This document shows positions 7,229-14,487 of a stretch of 16,885 nt of DNA, one piece after another (position 1 is the stretch's first letter; the number at the start of each line of letters is the position of its first letter). A program made the translations under genes and the position numbers. Below the pieces are notes generated by a model. It had not been told where the DNA came from, did not search any database, and worked only from the letters and a program-made list of their open reading frames with translations. The stretch comes from Phycisphaerae bacterium (GTDB lineage Bacteria > Planctomycetota > Phycisphaerae > Sedimentisphaerales > UBA12454): NCBI GenBank assembly GCA_028712345.1, contig JAQTQF010000008.1:1-16885 (forward strand). The letters run 5' to 3'.

Positions 7229-7386
7229 TTTTGGGATAGCCGCTTAGTATTATTCAATATCTTTTGCCCGCCGTCAATAAATTAACCGCCAACTTGTCCG
7301 CCGCAGCTTTTTTGTCCTTCCGTAGTTTCTAACGAAGGGGGAAGCGAAGGCGGATATTCTCTGCCATTTTGATACTTCGTTTTCCC

Positions 7387-7415
7387 TTGCTTACTCGTAT
7401 TTCGCGGAATATACT
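7387..7415 (+). promoter_or_regulatory. promoter in front of the HtrA-like stub
   Basis: TTGCTT (7387-7392), a 17-base spacer and TATACT (7410-7415) lie 38 bases before the ATG at 7453. A GAAAGG Shine-Dalgarno sits 8 bases before that ATG, so expression signals look intact. Confidence 0.5.
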
Positions 7416-7452
7416 TCTATCTGATAAAAAGAGGTTCTGAAAGGCAGAATAA

Positions 7453-7563
7453 ATGAGAGAACTAATTTTCGTATTGGCTTGCACGATAATTGCTGGTTCT
7501 ACTGTCGCAAATGCTGACGAAAAACTCGTAGATTTAGTTAAAAAGGTAAAACCAAGCGTTTAA
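7453..7563 (+). pseudogene. N-terminal stub of an HtrA/DegP-like secreted serine protease
   Basis: A 36-residue reading frame with signal peptide MRELIFVLACTIIAGSTVANA and then DEKLVDLVKKVKPSV, stopped by TAA. The last part matches the conserved start of mature HtrA/trypsin-like proteases, which usually continues KPSVVxI into the protease barrel. None of the His-Asp-Ser protease body is found downstream in any plus-strand frame I read. Promoter (7387-7415) and GAAAGG ribosome site are intact. The simplest reading is a gene cut off by a deletion or insertion at about 7560; a genuine tiny secreted peptide is possible. HtrA origin is an inference from a short stretch. Confidence 0.45.
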
Positions 7564-7833
7564 TATGAGAAATCTCAACCAAATCAAATCATGAGCACAT
7601 TATTCACTTTTCAAAGAACTCGACAAGATGCACTTGCCCGCGACCTTATTTGTCATTACATGAGGTTGAGAACGGGATATCCCAGTTTAGCATTATTTAC
7701 GCTAATTATCGGACGTAAAAATGTCGATATAAGTGTATAAGTTGGTGGTTTTAAGGGAATGATAATTCCTTATGAAATTATGGACTTGGCAAGGAAAAGG
7801 CTTTTCGCTTACTAATTGCTTGAAGGAGAAATC
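7564..7833 (+). other. AT-rich gap with short reading frames only
   Basis: No gene is supported here. A 49-codon frame (7591-7740, starting MSTLFTFQRTRQDALARD) has no clear Shine-Dalgarno and no recognised similarity. A 40-codon frame from 7772 starts MKLWTWQGKGFSLT, which reads like the start of a real protein, but it runs out of frame into the next gene and stops at 7894. TAAGGGAAT/ATTCCTTA (about 7751-7771) can form a weak hairpin. Together with the protease stub this looks like a degraded or recombined segment. Confidence 0.3.
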
Positions 7834-8490
7834 ATGTCGAATCAGGAACAAGATGAAAAACTGCTATCGATGTTTGCCAAAACTCGTGCCTTGATAGAAA
7901 CCAAAAATCGAGAAAATGCGATGTGTACCAGTGTTTTAGATGGCGCTGAATGCTATTGTAATGCTATATTTCTATTATTAAACGGAAGCTATGTGTTTCC
8001 GGCAATGGCTTTAATGAGATGCTTGTGCGAACTTGCCGTCAAATTAATTTGGTGTCTGCAATGTCCTGATGATATGGATAAAGAACAGGCTATAAAAACA
8101 GTTGACGAGAAGATTCGTTGCTGGGAGAAAAGCACTCTTGCACAAAATATTAAGGTGCTGGAGGAGTGGAAGAATGTTGAACCTAAGAATAACAATATTG
8201 ATGGCCAGATAAAAGAGCTTGAAAATAAAAAAGCCAATATGGACGTTAACGAAATGCCATATTATGCACAATTACTGGAAAAGCTGCCGATTGAATTTAG
8301 TGAAATATCGCTTGAACTATACAAGAACTTCAACAAAGCGGTACACCTGGATGCAAATAGTCTGGTGAAAATTTGTTTGCACAACAATAAAACTAACGTC
8401 AACAACAGTGACATCAGCAGGTTAAAAAACTATTGTCTCTTGTTGGCCAAAAACATTACTGGTGTTATAGCAATCAATAAATCCGGCTAA
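7834..8490 (+). CDS. uncharacterised protein, DUF5677-like helical family (tentative)
   Basis: 218 residues, predicted all-helical and cytoplasmic. The start is the ATG at 7834, which has AAGGAG five bases upstream; an in-frame TTG at 7816 lies before that site and is unlikely. Residues about 45-80 (LLLNGSYVFPAMALMRCLCELAVKLIW) have the Gly, Arg and Glu spacing seen in DUF5677-type proteins, where a helix carries an RxxxE pattern. The later NFNKAVHLDANSLV also fits the conserved Ser/His region near the end of such proteins. A charged helical middle (about 105-140, KNNNIDGQIKELENKK) may be a coiled coil. Base composition is more AT-rich than in the housekeeping genes, which suggests accessory DNA. 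Related families include cell-defence-associated and unknown proteins, so no function is assigned. Confidence 0.75.
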   Translation: MSNQEQDEKLLSMFAKTRALIETKNRENAMCTSVLDGAECYCNAIFLLLNGSYVFPAMALMRCLCELAVKLIWCLQCPDDMDKEQAIKTVDEKIRCWEKSTLAQNIKVLEEWKNVEPKNNNIDGQIKELENKKANMDVNEMPYYAQLLEKLPIEFSEISLELYKNFNKAVHLDANSLVKICLHNNKTNVNNSDISRLKNYCLLLAKNITGVIAINKSG

Positions 8491-8611
8491 GGCCCGGAAT
8501 CAAATACGGTGATGGCGGTTTTCTAAATTGAAAATAGGGAATAGGAAATTGAAAATAGTTTTTGACAGTATGAAGGACATTGAAATTTATCGTTATGTTT
8601 GGTGAATGTTT

Positions 8612-9127
8612 ATGGGAAAAATAAAAGTATTTGAGAAAAAATTTAAAACAGCATGGTTTGAATGGTATTGGATTGCATGGGTTATAGTGCCCATATTGGT
8701 TTTGTGTAATTTTTTCGAAATTGCAATAGCACTGTTATCGGTAATCTTTTTGACACAGAAGCAACAACTGGAAGAGACAAGACTGTTTAGCGAATTATTT
8801 AGAGACTTTACCAAACGCTACGACAAGCTAAATGGAAGGATTGCAGATATAAAATCCCAAAACTCACCTTGCCAAGAAATCGACAAAACACTTGCCGATT
8901 ATTTTAATCTGTGCGCAGAGGAGTATCTTTTTTATAAAGAAGGAAGAATCCTTGATTCGGTTTGGGGGAATTGGTGTCGTGGAATGGAAGAACACCTGAA
9001 GAGCGATATTATACGGAATTATTGGGAAAAAGAACAAAAGGAGAATACATATTATGGGTTATGCACGGATGTCATTGGAAAGGGCGCCAAAATTGATAAA
9101 GCAGACCTAAGCATTTTAGCTGGATAA
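8612..9127 (+). CDS. membrane-anchored conserved hypothetical protein
   Basis: 171 residues. Two hydrophobic helices near the N-terminus (about 17-34 WYWIAWVIVPILVLCNF and 36-48 EIAIALLSVIFL) are followed by a soluble part. That part has LFRDFTKRYDKLN, DYFNLCAEEYLFYKEG and VWGNWCRGMEEH, an arrangement I recognise from a recurring unnamed family of small bacterial membrane proteins. GGTGA at 8601-8605 lies 6 bases before the ATG at 8612 and favours it over the ATG at 8606. A TTGACA at 8562-8567 could be a -35, but the matching -10 is poor. It lies in the same AT-rich accessory block as its upstream neighbour, 121 bases away. The function is unknown. Confidence 0.72.
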   Translation: MGKIKVFEKKFKTAWFEWYWIAWVIVPILVLCNFFEIAIALLSVIFLTQKQQLEETRLFSELFRDFTKRYDKLNGRIADIKSQNSPCQEIDKTLADYFNLCAEEYLFYKEGRILDSVWGNWCRGMEEHLKSDIIRNYWEKEQKENTYYGLCTDVIGKGAKIDKADLSILAG

Positions 9128-9183
9128 CAGGATAAAAAATGAGCAGGAACTATATTAGGTTTTAATTAAGATGAGGAATGAAC

Positions 9184-10302
9184 ATGAAAATGAAAAAGAG
9201 ACTTTCATATGTATTAGTAGTGGTGATATTAGTTTTAGTTACTCATTGGGCTTCACAGGCGGCATTAGCGGCTGGGTTAGTACACTCTACGGCTAATCTT
9301 TCACAAGGACGAATGTGGCTTGCCGCAACGACAGTAGGCAATAAGGCCATTTTTGCCGGAGGCGACCACAGTATTCTATCAGCCAGTAATGTGGTAGACA
9401 CTTACAATATTGATACAGGCACTTGGTCTACAGCCACCCTTTCTCAGGCACGTCGCCAGCTATCTGCGACGACCGTAGGTAACAAAGCACTCTTTGCAGG
9501 AGGTTATTATTATTCCGGTGGTAAAAACTACTATAGCGACCGAGTAGACATCTATAACAATAATACAAACACATGGTCCACAGCTACTCTTTCTTTAGGA
9601 CGAGATAGCCTTTCTGCAACAACAGTGGGCAACAAAGCATTGTTCGCAGGGGGTTCTAATTCTAGTGATGTTGTTGATATCTATAATGTTGAAACAAATA
9701 CATGGTCTACGGCCACGCTTTCGCAGGGACGCAGCCTCTTGGCTGCCACATCAGTCGAGAACAAGGCATTGTTCGCCGGAGGCGGTGCCTATAGTGATGT
9801 TGTTGACATCTATAATGCCGATACAAATACATGGTCTACGGCAAAACTATCACAGGGACGGACCTGTTTGTCTGCAACGACACTGCATAACAAGGCATTC
9901 TTTGCAGGAGGTCAAATTAGTGGTGGTACACCTTACAGCAATGTCGTGGACATCTATGATGTTAGTACGAACAAATGGTCTACCGCTACACTCTCTCAGG
10001 CACGGAAGAATTTATTCGCAACCACTGTTGGTAACAAAGCATTATTTGCAGGGGGAGAAAATTCTCAATTAAGCAATATTGTTGACATCTATGACGCAGA
10101 TACGGACACTTGGTATACAAAAACGCTTTCACAGGCACGGGCTTATCTGTGTGCAACGACCGTTGGCAACATGGCCTTTTTTGCTGGGGGATTAGCAGAT
10201 AGTGGAGTTCACAGCAATGTCGTTGATATTTATACGATCCCCGAACCTGCCACGCTGTTCCTGCTCGGTTTGGGCGGATTGGTTTTAAGAAGAAAAAAAT
10301 AA
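9184..10302 (+). CDS. secreted seven-repeat Kelch-like beta-propeller with PEP-CTERM tail
   Basis: The protein opens with basic residues and a signal peptide (MKMKKRLSYVLVVVILVLV...ALAA). Seven repeats of about 43-50 residues follow, each with LSQGR/LSQAR, SATTVGNKALFAGG, a variable loop, VVDIYN and TNTWST. These are the double Gly and spaced Tyr/Trp of Kelch motifs, and seven units would close a beta-propeller. The end is IPEPATLFL, a hydrophobic helix and LRRKK: a PEP-CTERM sorting signal (10237-10299), recognised by an exosortase that is not in this window. The DNA repeats are also alike. GAGG at 9173-9176 is too close to the ATG at 9178 and fits the one at 9184. From the family, it is expected to be exported and processed at the cell surface or matrix; a binding partner is unknown. 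A terminator follows. Confidence 0.88.
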   Translation: MKMKKRLSYVLVVVILVLVTHWASQAALAAGLVHSTANLSQGRMWLAATTVGNKAIFAGGDHSILSASNVVDTYNIDTGTWSTATLSQARRQLSATTVGNKALFAGGYYYSGGKNYYSDRVDIYNNNTNTWSTATLSLGRDSLSATTVGNKALFAGGSNSSDVVDIYNVETNTWSTATLSQGRSLLAATSVENKALFAGGGAYSDVVDIYNADTNTWSTAKLSQGRTCLSATTLHNKAFFAGGQISGGTPYSNVVDIYDVSTNKWSTATLSQARKNLFATTVGNKALFAGGENSQLSNIVDIYDADTDTWYTKTLSQARAYLCATTVGNMAFFAGGLADSGVHSNVVDIYTIPEPATLFLLGLGGLVLRRKK

Positions 10303-10333
10303 TAACCTATTGATAATTGTACATAGGGATTTC

Positions 10334-10370
10334 AAATGGCTGTGAGAATTAAAATCTTACAGCCATTTTT
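10334..10370 (+). terminator. rho-independent terminator after the Kelch gene
   Basis: AAATGGCTGT and ACAGCCATTT pair, and the inner GAGA/TCTT extends the stem to 14 pairs (one G-U) with a 7-base loop. TTTTT follows. It lies 32 bases after the stop. Confidence 0.85.
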
Positions 10371-10385
10371 GTAAGCTTAGTTTCG

Positions 10386-10490
10386 TAGGGTGGGCTCTTA
10401 GCCCACGCAGTTTATTAAAAAAACCGTGAAATCCGTGTTAATCCGTGTCTGAAAAAACAGCGTAAATCTGCGTTAATCCGCGTCCAAAAA
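10386..10490. repeat. intergenic hairpin and degenerate tandem repeat
   Basis: GTGGGCT-ctt-AGCCCAC forms a perfect hairpin at 10390-10406. After it, two related units, CGTGAAATCCGTGTTAATCC (from 10425) and CGTAAATCTGCGTTAATCC (from 10461), each end in a run of A. Such sequences are common as spaced intergenic repeats in environmental genomes. No gene is seen between 10303 and 10539. Confidence 0.55.
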
Positions 10491-10539
10491 AGTGTTTTGT
10501 TTTGCCTTTTTTAGTCTCTTCTGTTAAACTCCCGCCATA

Positions 10540-11457
10540 ATGGGTAGAAGAAAATCAGATGGAACTGATACACAGGCAAAGACGGCTATCCCGGTCTCTA
10601 CCGGCTACTATGCCAGGACCGCAAGGCCGATTTACGGATTGGTTTTTATTCTGCCTTTTATCATCCTTTACGAAATCCTTGTTCTGGCAGTCAACCCTCA
10701 GATGTTGACCGCCCCGGCAAGCAATGTCCGCGGTGCAGTAGTGTCTTTTGTCTGGGTACAGAACTTTTTGCAGTATATCGGTATGGACACAAAAAACGCC
10801 TGGCTCTTTGCGCCGGCGGCGGTAATCGTAACCCTTATCGTGCTCCAGCTAACATCAAGGCAAAGCTGGAAAATAAAGGTGAGCGATTTTCTTATAATGG
10901 CCGGCGAATGTATAGTCCTTGCGATACCTCTTATAATTTTTGCTCTGGTACTGAACAGGGCGCCAAACAGGCAATCAGCAGCGGTTAATTTTTCTCCGGT
11001 TACACTCTGCCAAACCGCCTATGATAACAGCACCGCCGAACAGAACAGCAGCAGCCAAAATTCCCATATCGGCCTGAATCGCAAAAGTGTACAAATGGAC
11101 TTGCTGACAGGTATCGGCGCAGGTATTTATGAAGAGCTTATATTCAGGCTGGTTCTGATAAGTCTTTCAATGATGTTCTTCGAGATAGTGCTCGGAGTGC
11201 CGAAAACAAAAGCGGTTATAATATCCGTCATTATCTCTTCGGTCTTGTTCAGCCTTCACCATCACTTTATATTCCTCAACGGACAGTTTGCAAAAACTGA
11301 GATTTTCACTATGACAAGGTTCGCTTTCAGAACCATCGCGGGAGTATTTTTCGCAATTATTTTTGCCGTTCGGGGTTTTGGGATTGCCGCCGGCACACAC
11401 GCTTTTTACGATATAATCGCAACTCTTCTCAACACATGGTTCTTTGGATACTGCTGA
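10540..11457 (+). CDS. CPBP-family intramembrane metalloprotease
   Basis: 305-residue multi-pass membrane protein. Hydrophobic segments include about 30-48 (YGLVFILPFIILYEILVLAV), 85-105, 120-140 and several in the C-terminal half. The Abi/CPBP (Rce1-like) signature is complete: EELIFR (Glu198, Glu199, Arg203), SLHHHF (His240-242) and GTHAFYD (His287, Asp291). In the family these residues bind the metal and form the active site inside the membrane. A Gln/Asn/Ser-rich loop (about 150-185) separates the two halves. There is no Shine-Dalgarno before the ATG at 10540; a weak -35/-10 (TTGCCT 10502-10507, TTAAAC 10524-10529) would put the transcript start almost at the ATG. The substrate is unknown. 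Family roles range from prenyl-protein processing to immunity-protein functions, and nothing nearby decides. Confidence 0.88.
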   Translation: MGRRKSDGTDTQAKTAIPVSTGYYARTARPIYGLVFILPFIILYEILVLAVNPQMLTAPASNVRGAVVSFVWVQNFLQYIGMDTKNAWLFAPAAVIVTLIVLQLTSRQSWKIKVSDFLIMAGECIVLAIPLIIFALVLNRAPNRQSAAVNFSPVTLCQTAYDNSTAEQNSSSQNSHIGLNRKSVQMDLLTGIGAGIYEELIFRLVLISLSMMFFEIVLGVPKTKAVIISVIISSVLFSLHHHFIFLNGQFAKTEIFTMTRFAFRTIAGVFFAIIFAVRGFGIAAGTHAFYDIIATLLNTWFFGYC

Positions 11458-11599
11458 AGAAATTAAAAAATACACTTCTGCGACATTTATCAAAAAAACT
11501 TGCTTTTTTTTCAAAATCTTTATTCCAGCACATTTCGAGACTTGCGCCACAATCGTCCTATAACAGCTTAAAACCGCATTATCAGTACTGTAAAGGCAC

Positions 11600-11628
11600 T
11601 TGTATTTGACAGCTTTTTTTGGTACAAT
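11600..11628 (+). promoter_or_regulatory. promoter of the DUF2617-like gene
   Basis: TTGTAT (11600-11605), a 17-base spacer and TACAAT (11623-11628) lie 36 bases before the ATG. The TTGACA inside the spacer (11606-11611) is too close to this -10 to be used with it. Confidence 0.45.
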
Positions 11629-11664
11629 AAGACCATAGAAGTCAACAGCAACTTAATACTTATT

Positions 11665-12222
11665 ATGGGTTATGCGATGGAACTTCCAAACACAAATGTC
11701 ATTGTCAGCGAATTGACCTTCACCTTGTATCAACGCCCGCTTCATCCGGAGCTTTTCAATATTTATGAAAAGCGAACGATAAAAACCGACAAATACGAAG
11801 CGGTTATCTGGATGACAGGCGGATCGCATGTGGCAAGTGTGTTTTCAAACGACCTTTGCCTTTCAGAATTAATCAGTTCTCCCGCTCAGCTATTGCCTCG
11901 TCGCGGCCTGATTGAACGATTCAGATTCACCGGCCAGAGAAGCCATAAATGCACTCTTGCCAAAGGACTGAGCTATATGACGGATTTCCAGGTCGAAAAG
12001 ATGAGTCCGAATCTTTATCGTCAAAGTCATACCGACCTTGAAAGATTCGCCCGCAATCGCGGCATATTTGTAAAATTCCCCAAGCTTGCTATCGGCGGCC
12101 TTGAGCCTTTCAGCTACATCGATTTTGAAGCAAGAAGGGATGAACTGCATATTCACGCGTTTCACGCGTATCCCGACCAGGTAACGATAATCAAAACGCA
12201 GTCCCTGTTCGATATGCACTAA
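11665..12222 (+). CDS. DUF2617 family protein
   Basis: 185-residue soluble protein with no signal peptide or membrane helix. The stretches LTFTLYQRPLHPELFNIYEKR, SYMTDFQVEKMSPNLY, SYIDFEARRDELHIHAFHAYPD and the end IIKTQSLF match what I remember of planctomycete DUF2617 proteins. The recurrent RFRFTGQRSHK and HIHAFHAYPD stretches suggest a beta-rich fold. The biochemical role is not known. An alternative start is the ATG at 11677 (MELPNTN); neither has a strong Shine-Dalgarno. It stands alone with its own promoter and a terminator at 12270-12294, and is convergent with the mce gene. Confidence 0.8.
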   Translation: MGYAMELPNTNVIVSELTFTLYQRPLHPELFNIYEKRTIKTDKYEAVIWMTGGSHVASVFSNDLCLSELISSPAQLLPRRGLIERFRFTGQRSHKCTLAKGLSYMTDFQVEKMSPNLYRQSHTDLERFARNRGIFVKFPKLAIGGLEPFSYIDFEARRDELHIHAFHAYPDQVTIIKTQSLFDMH

Positions 12223-12230
12223 GCGGAAAA

Positions 12231-12257
12231 TGTCATTCCCGCGGAAGCGGGAATCCG
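12231..12257. repeat. short palindromic repeat, GTCATTCCCGC type
   Basis: ATTCCCGC (12235-12242), loop GGAA and GCGGGAAT (12247-12254) form a perfect 8-pair hairpin preceded by TGTC. A related degenerate copy is at 14273-14312. Confidence 0.6.
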
Positions 12258-12269
12258 GAAATATTTAAA

Positions 12270-12294
12270 CCCTGCCGTTAAGGCGGGGTTTTTT
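12270..12294 (+). terminator. rho-independent terminator between convergent genes
   Basis: CCCTGCC-gttaa-GGCGGGG gives a 7-pair stem (one G-U), followed by TTTTTT. It ends the plus-strand DUF2617-like transcript. On the minus strand the flank TTTAAATATTT is AT-rich, so it may also slow the opposing mce transcript. Confidence 0.8.
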
Positions 12295-12303
12295 GTCCAA
12301 ACC

Positions 12304-13227
12304 TTAAAAGACGCTGACTTTGATGCCCTTCTTGCTTGTCTTTTCAAAAGTCTTGTTCATCTTTTCTATCGCCGATTTCAGCTCTTCACTGCTGTCAACT
12401 AAGTTCTCGTAGAGTTTGTCGTCATTGATAAGCTTTCCGACTGTACCGTCGCCATTGTTAATTTTGTACAGCAGTCTTTGAATTTCGATAAGAGTCTCCC
12501 CAAGCTGCTCGCTGGACTGTAATATTTTCTCATTTGCGGTAATCATAGTCTCTTTGCCGGCGGCAGAGAATTGTCGTATCTCCTTGAGAGTCGCCGCTGA
12601 TTCGTCGGCTGCCTTAGATATACCCGCAAGAGCGTTCTTAAAATTCTGCTGGTTTTCCTTATCACCAACTATCATATTCATATTGTCCAGCAGCACGCTT
12701 AATTTATCCGACAGGACATTGAACTTATCCTGAATATCCTTAGGCAGAAATTCGCTCGAACCGCTTACGCCCTTGAGCACCATACCCTCCTGAAGAAACT
12801 TCGGACTCAGCTTGTCAAGCTCCTCAGCCGTCATCGGCTCGGTAGTAAATTCTATATGACCGCTGGAAAACCCCTTGCGAACCAGTTCAACTTTAACATT
12901 CGACGGGATATTCGCGTATTTCCTCGATATCGCCATTGTAACCGTAACACGGTTTGTAAATTGACTGCTGCCGTTCTGCTCCATTACCGGCGGCGAAACA
13001 TTTGTAACCCTGCCGATATGATAACCACAATACCTGACCGGCGTATCGGCCTCTATGCCCGGTGCATATTCAAATTTTGCTTTTACCGTATATGAAGTAA
13101 ATCTGGACATTGCCGTCGGCAGCTCGCGAAACAGGAAAACCATATAAATGAAAATTGCGACGCCGATAATCACAAAGGCGCCGACTATCATATTCTTTTT
13201 GTTCTGTATGCCTTCATAATCACTCAT
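12304..13227 (-). CDS. MCE/MlaD-domain protein, inner-membrane lipid-transfer component
   Basis: 307 residues. A short cytoplasmic N-terminus is followed by one membrane helix (about 13-33, MIVGAFVIIGVAIFIYMVFLF) and one MCE domain (about 42-135). The domain has YTVKAKFEYAPGIEADTPVRYCGYHIGRV and VELVRKGFSSGHIEF, which are typical of MlaD proteins. The C-terminal half is helical and coiled-coil-like (SDKLSVLLDNMNMIV, SAATLKEIRQFSAAG, SEELKSAIEKMNKTFEK), as in MCE proteins that form needle or ring structures across the periplasm. In the family, MCE hexamers carry lipids between membranes with an MlaE-type permease and MlaF-type ATPase. Neither is in the window, so partners must be encoded elsewhere. 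The start codon overlaps the merR-like stop by 4 bases (ATGA), indicating translational coupling. It is the last gene of the rnpA unit. Confidence 0.9.
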   Translation of the reverse strand: MSDYEGIQNKKNMIVGAFVIIGVAIFIYMVFLFRELPTAMSRFTSYTVKAKFEYAPGIEADTPVRYCGYHIGRVTNVSPPVMEQNGSSQFTNRVTVTMAISRKYANIPSNVKVELVRKGFSSGHIEFTTEPMTAEELDKLSPKFLQEGMVLKGVSGSSEFLPKDIQDKFNVLSDKLSVLLDNMNMIVGDKENQQNFKNALAGISKAADESAATLKEIRQFSAAGKETMITANEKILQSSEQLGETLIEIQRLLYKINNGDGTVGKLINDDKLYENLVDSSEELKSAIEKMNKTFEKTSKKGIKVSVF

Positions 13228-13490
13228 TGTGCCCCGACCCTTCCTTCAATCTGCCCTTTTCCTTCAAGAAAAAGTTCCCGTATCGCACGAAGCGGATACC
13301 CGGATTTGTTAAGTTTTTTTATCAGTTTAATTCTATCGACAGCCTTGTCATCAAAAAGTCTTCTTTTTGTTTCGCTCACCGCCGTCGGCCGCACAAGCCC
13401 GACCATCATATAATACTGGAGCGATTGGGTAGAAACGCCTGCCTGTTTCGCAGTTGTTCCAATGGACATTAACTTTGTTTTTGCCTTCAT
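13224..13490 (-). CDS. small MerR-type winged-helix DNA-binding protein
   Basis: 88 residues from the ATG at 13490; a TTG at 13496 would add two. The sequence SIGTTAKQAGVSTQSLQYYMMVGLVRP is the MerR helix-turn-helix, where the usual form is like SIGELAKRTGVSxxTLRYYE. The wing (SETKRRLFDDKAVDRI) and the LIKKLNKSGYPLRAIRELF helices follow. It ends soon after, so the long dimerisation helix and effector-binding domain of classical MerR regulators are missing. That suggests a DNA-binding-only regulator or a protein that dimerises differently. It lies 14 bases after yidD and overlaps mce by 4 bases. The obvious candidate target is its own operon, but no MerR-type promoter with a 19-20 base spacer was found. 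Confidence 0.85.
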   Translation of the reverse strand: MKAKTKLMSIGTTAKQAGVSTQSLQYYMMVGLVRPTAVSETKRRLFDDKAVDRIKLIKKLNKSGYPLRAIRELFLEGKGQIEGRVGAQ

Positions 13491-13504
13491 AGTCAATCTT
13501 TATT

Positions 13505-13759
13505 TCAGTCCATCCGCGGCGGGTCATAACCCTTAGGCCCCATAGGCCGGCATCGCAGAAATCGTTTAACCGCAAGCCGAACACCCTTGACCGGCCCGAA
13601 AAGCCTGACCGCCTCGATAGCATAGCTACTGCAGCTTGGCGTAAATCTGCATTGGCCGCCCAGAAAGGGAGCCAAAACAGCCTGGTAAAGTCTTATGAGC
13701 AGAACAAGACTCTCTGAAACCACCGCGGTAAATTTAGTTTTGAGCCTGCTTGTTTTCAA
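13505..13759 (-). CDS. yidD: membrane protein insertion efficiency factor YidD
   Basis: 84-residue small protein, normal length for the family. It has the hydrophobic helix LVLLIRLYQAVLAPFLGG and the diagnostic Cys-rich motif CRFTPSCSSYA. Conserved downstream stretches are RFLRCRPMGPKGYDPP. It helps YidC insert proteins into the inner membrane. The start is taken as the TTG at 13759 (TTGAAAACAAGC), which has AGAGG a few bases upstream; the nearest alternative is a GTG 12 codons in. It overlaps the end of rnpA by 26 bases, as is common for this pair. yidC, the usual next gene, is not here. Confidence 0.93.
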   Translation of the reverse strand: MKTSRLKTKFTAVVSESLVLLIRLYQAVLAPFLGGQCRFTPSCSSYAIEAVRLFGPVKGVRLAVKRFLRCRPMGPKGYDPPRMD

Positions 13760-14129
13760 AACGCCTCTGCCCTTCTTTTAGAAGCTCTAAAAAGGAATCC
13801 TGTATCTGTTTAAGACCTAATTTACTTATATCATAAGAGCCGTTTTTGCTCAACATCGGAGAAAAAATTATCAGATAATCAAATCCCTGCTCTATGGAGT
13901 CTTTGCTCAGCCGGAAGGCTTCCTTTGCAAGCCTTTTGAGCCTGTTTCTGCCCGCTGCCGAGGCGATTTTTGAACTTACAGAGACCGCAAATCGAGCAGT
14001 TTCTCTTTTGCCGGGCGATATATATAAAGTCATTAACCTGTTTCTGGCAAATACCTTATAATCCAGAATAGCCCTGAAGTCGGCCTTAGCGCCTATTCTT
14101 GCAGATTTTGGATATTTATATTTAGCCAT
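13734..14129 (-). CDS. rnpA: ribonuclease P protein component
   Basis: Protein subunit that helps the RNase P RNA mature the 5' ends of tRNAs. 131 residues from the ATG at 14129 (MAKYKYPKSARIGAKADF), slightly longer than many family members. The signature GRNRLKRLAKEAFR carries the RNR motif. FAVSVSSKIASAAGRNR and FDYLIIFSP are also conserved. The reading frame stays open upstream to a GTG at 14162 (MSMCFFKVFG), but those residues are hydrophobic and unlike the family, so the ATG is preferred. AAGG is 11 bases before it, a weak ribosome site. It is first in a minus-strand unit with yidD, the merR-like gene and mce. No rpmH-like frame was found upstream. Confidence 0.94.
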   Translation of the reverse strand: MAKYKYPKSARIGAKADFRAILDYKVFARNRLMTLYISPGKRETARFAVSVSSKIASAAGRNRLKRLAKEAFRLSKDSIEQGFDYLIIFSPMLSKNGSYDISKLGLKQIQDSFLELLKEGQRRFENKQAQN

Positions 14130-14272
14130 CAGGCCAAAAACCTTAAAAAAACACATCGACACAATAAAGACTCAAATAACCCTGAATATTAATGTTTAAC
14201 AGTCTGATTATGGCGATTTTATTATATATGTAAAATCTCTTTTTATTATTAAGAATATCTGATAAAAGGAGC

Positions 14273-14312
14273 TGTCATTCCTGCGAAACCTGTCTCCAAG
14301 GGAGCAGGAATC
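14273..14312. repeat. palindromic repeat, GTCATTCCTGC type
   Basis: ATTCCTGC (14277-14284) and GCAGGAAT (14304-14311) are perfectly inverted around 19 bases that themselves contain CCTGTCTCC/GGGAG. It starts TGTC, like the copy at 12231. Confidence 0.55.
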
Positions 14313-14487
14313 CAGACGCTTATAGAAGTTCAGGTATTCATTTTATAGAAATTCTAAGAACAATATCACCGCCTGATGAGTATAAATGAGCAGAAAAGAG
14401 TTTGGCTTCTTTGATTACTTCGGGTCTTCGTTCTCGCCGAGGCAAAAAAAAGACGCAGGCAAGTGAACAGCAATGAATTGGTTTTTT

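Noticed and set aside
9665..10072. Second-frame 135-codon frame inside the Kelch gene
   Set aside because: It exists only because the DNA repeats keep another frame open; the translation is Arg/His-rich and unlike any family.
9300..10240. Regular repeats considered as a CRISPR array
   Set aside because: The repeats are coding, about 130-150 bases long, and translate to Kelch units; there are no short identical repeats with unique spacers.
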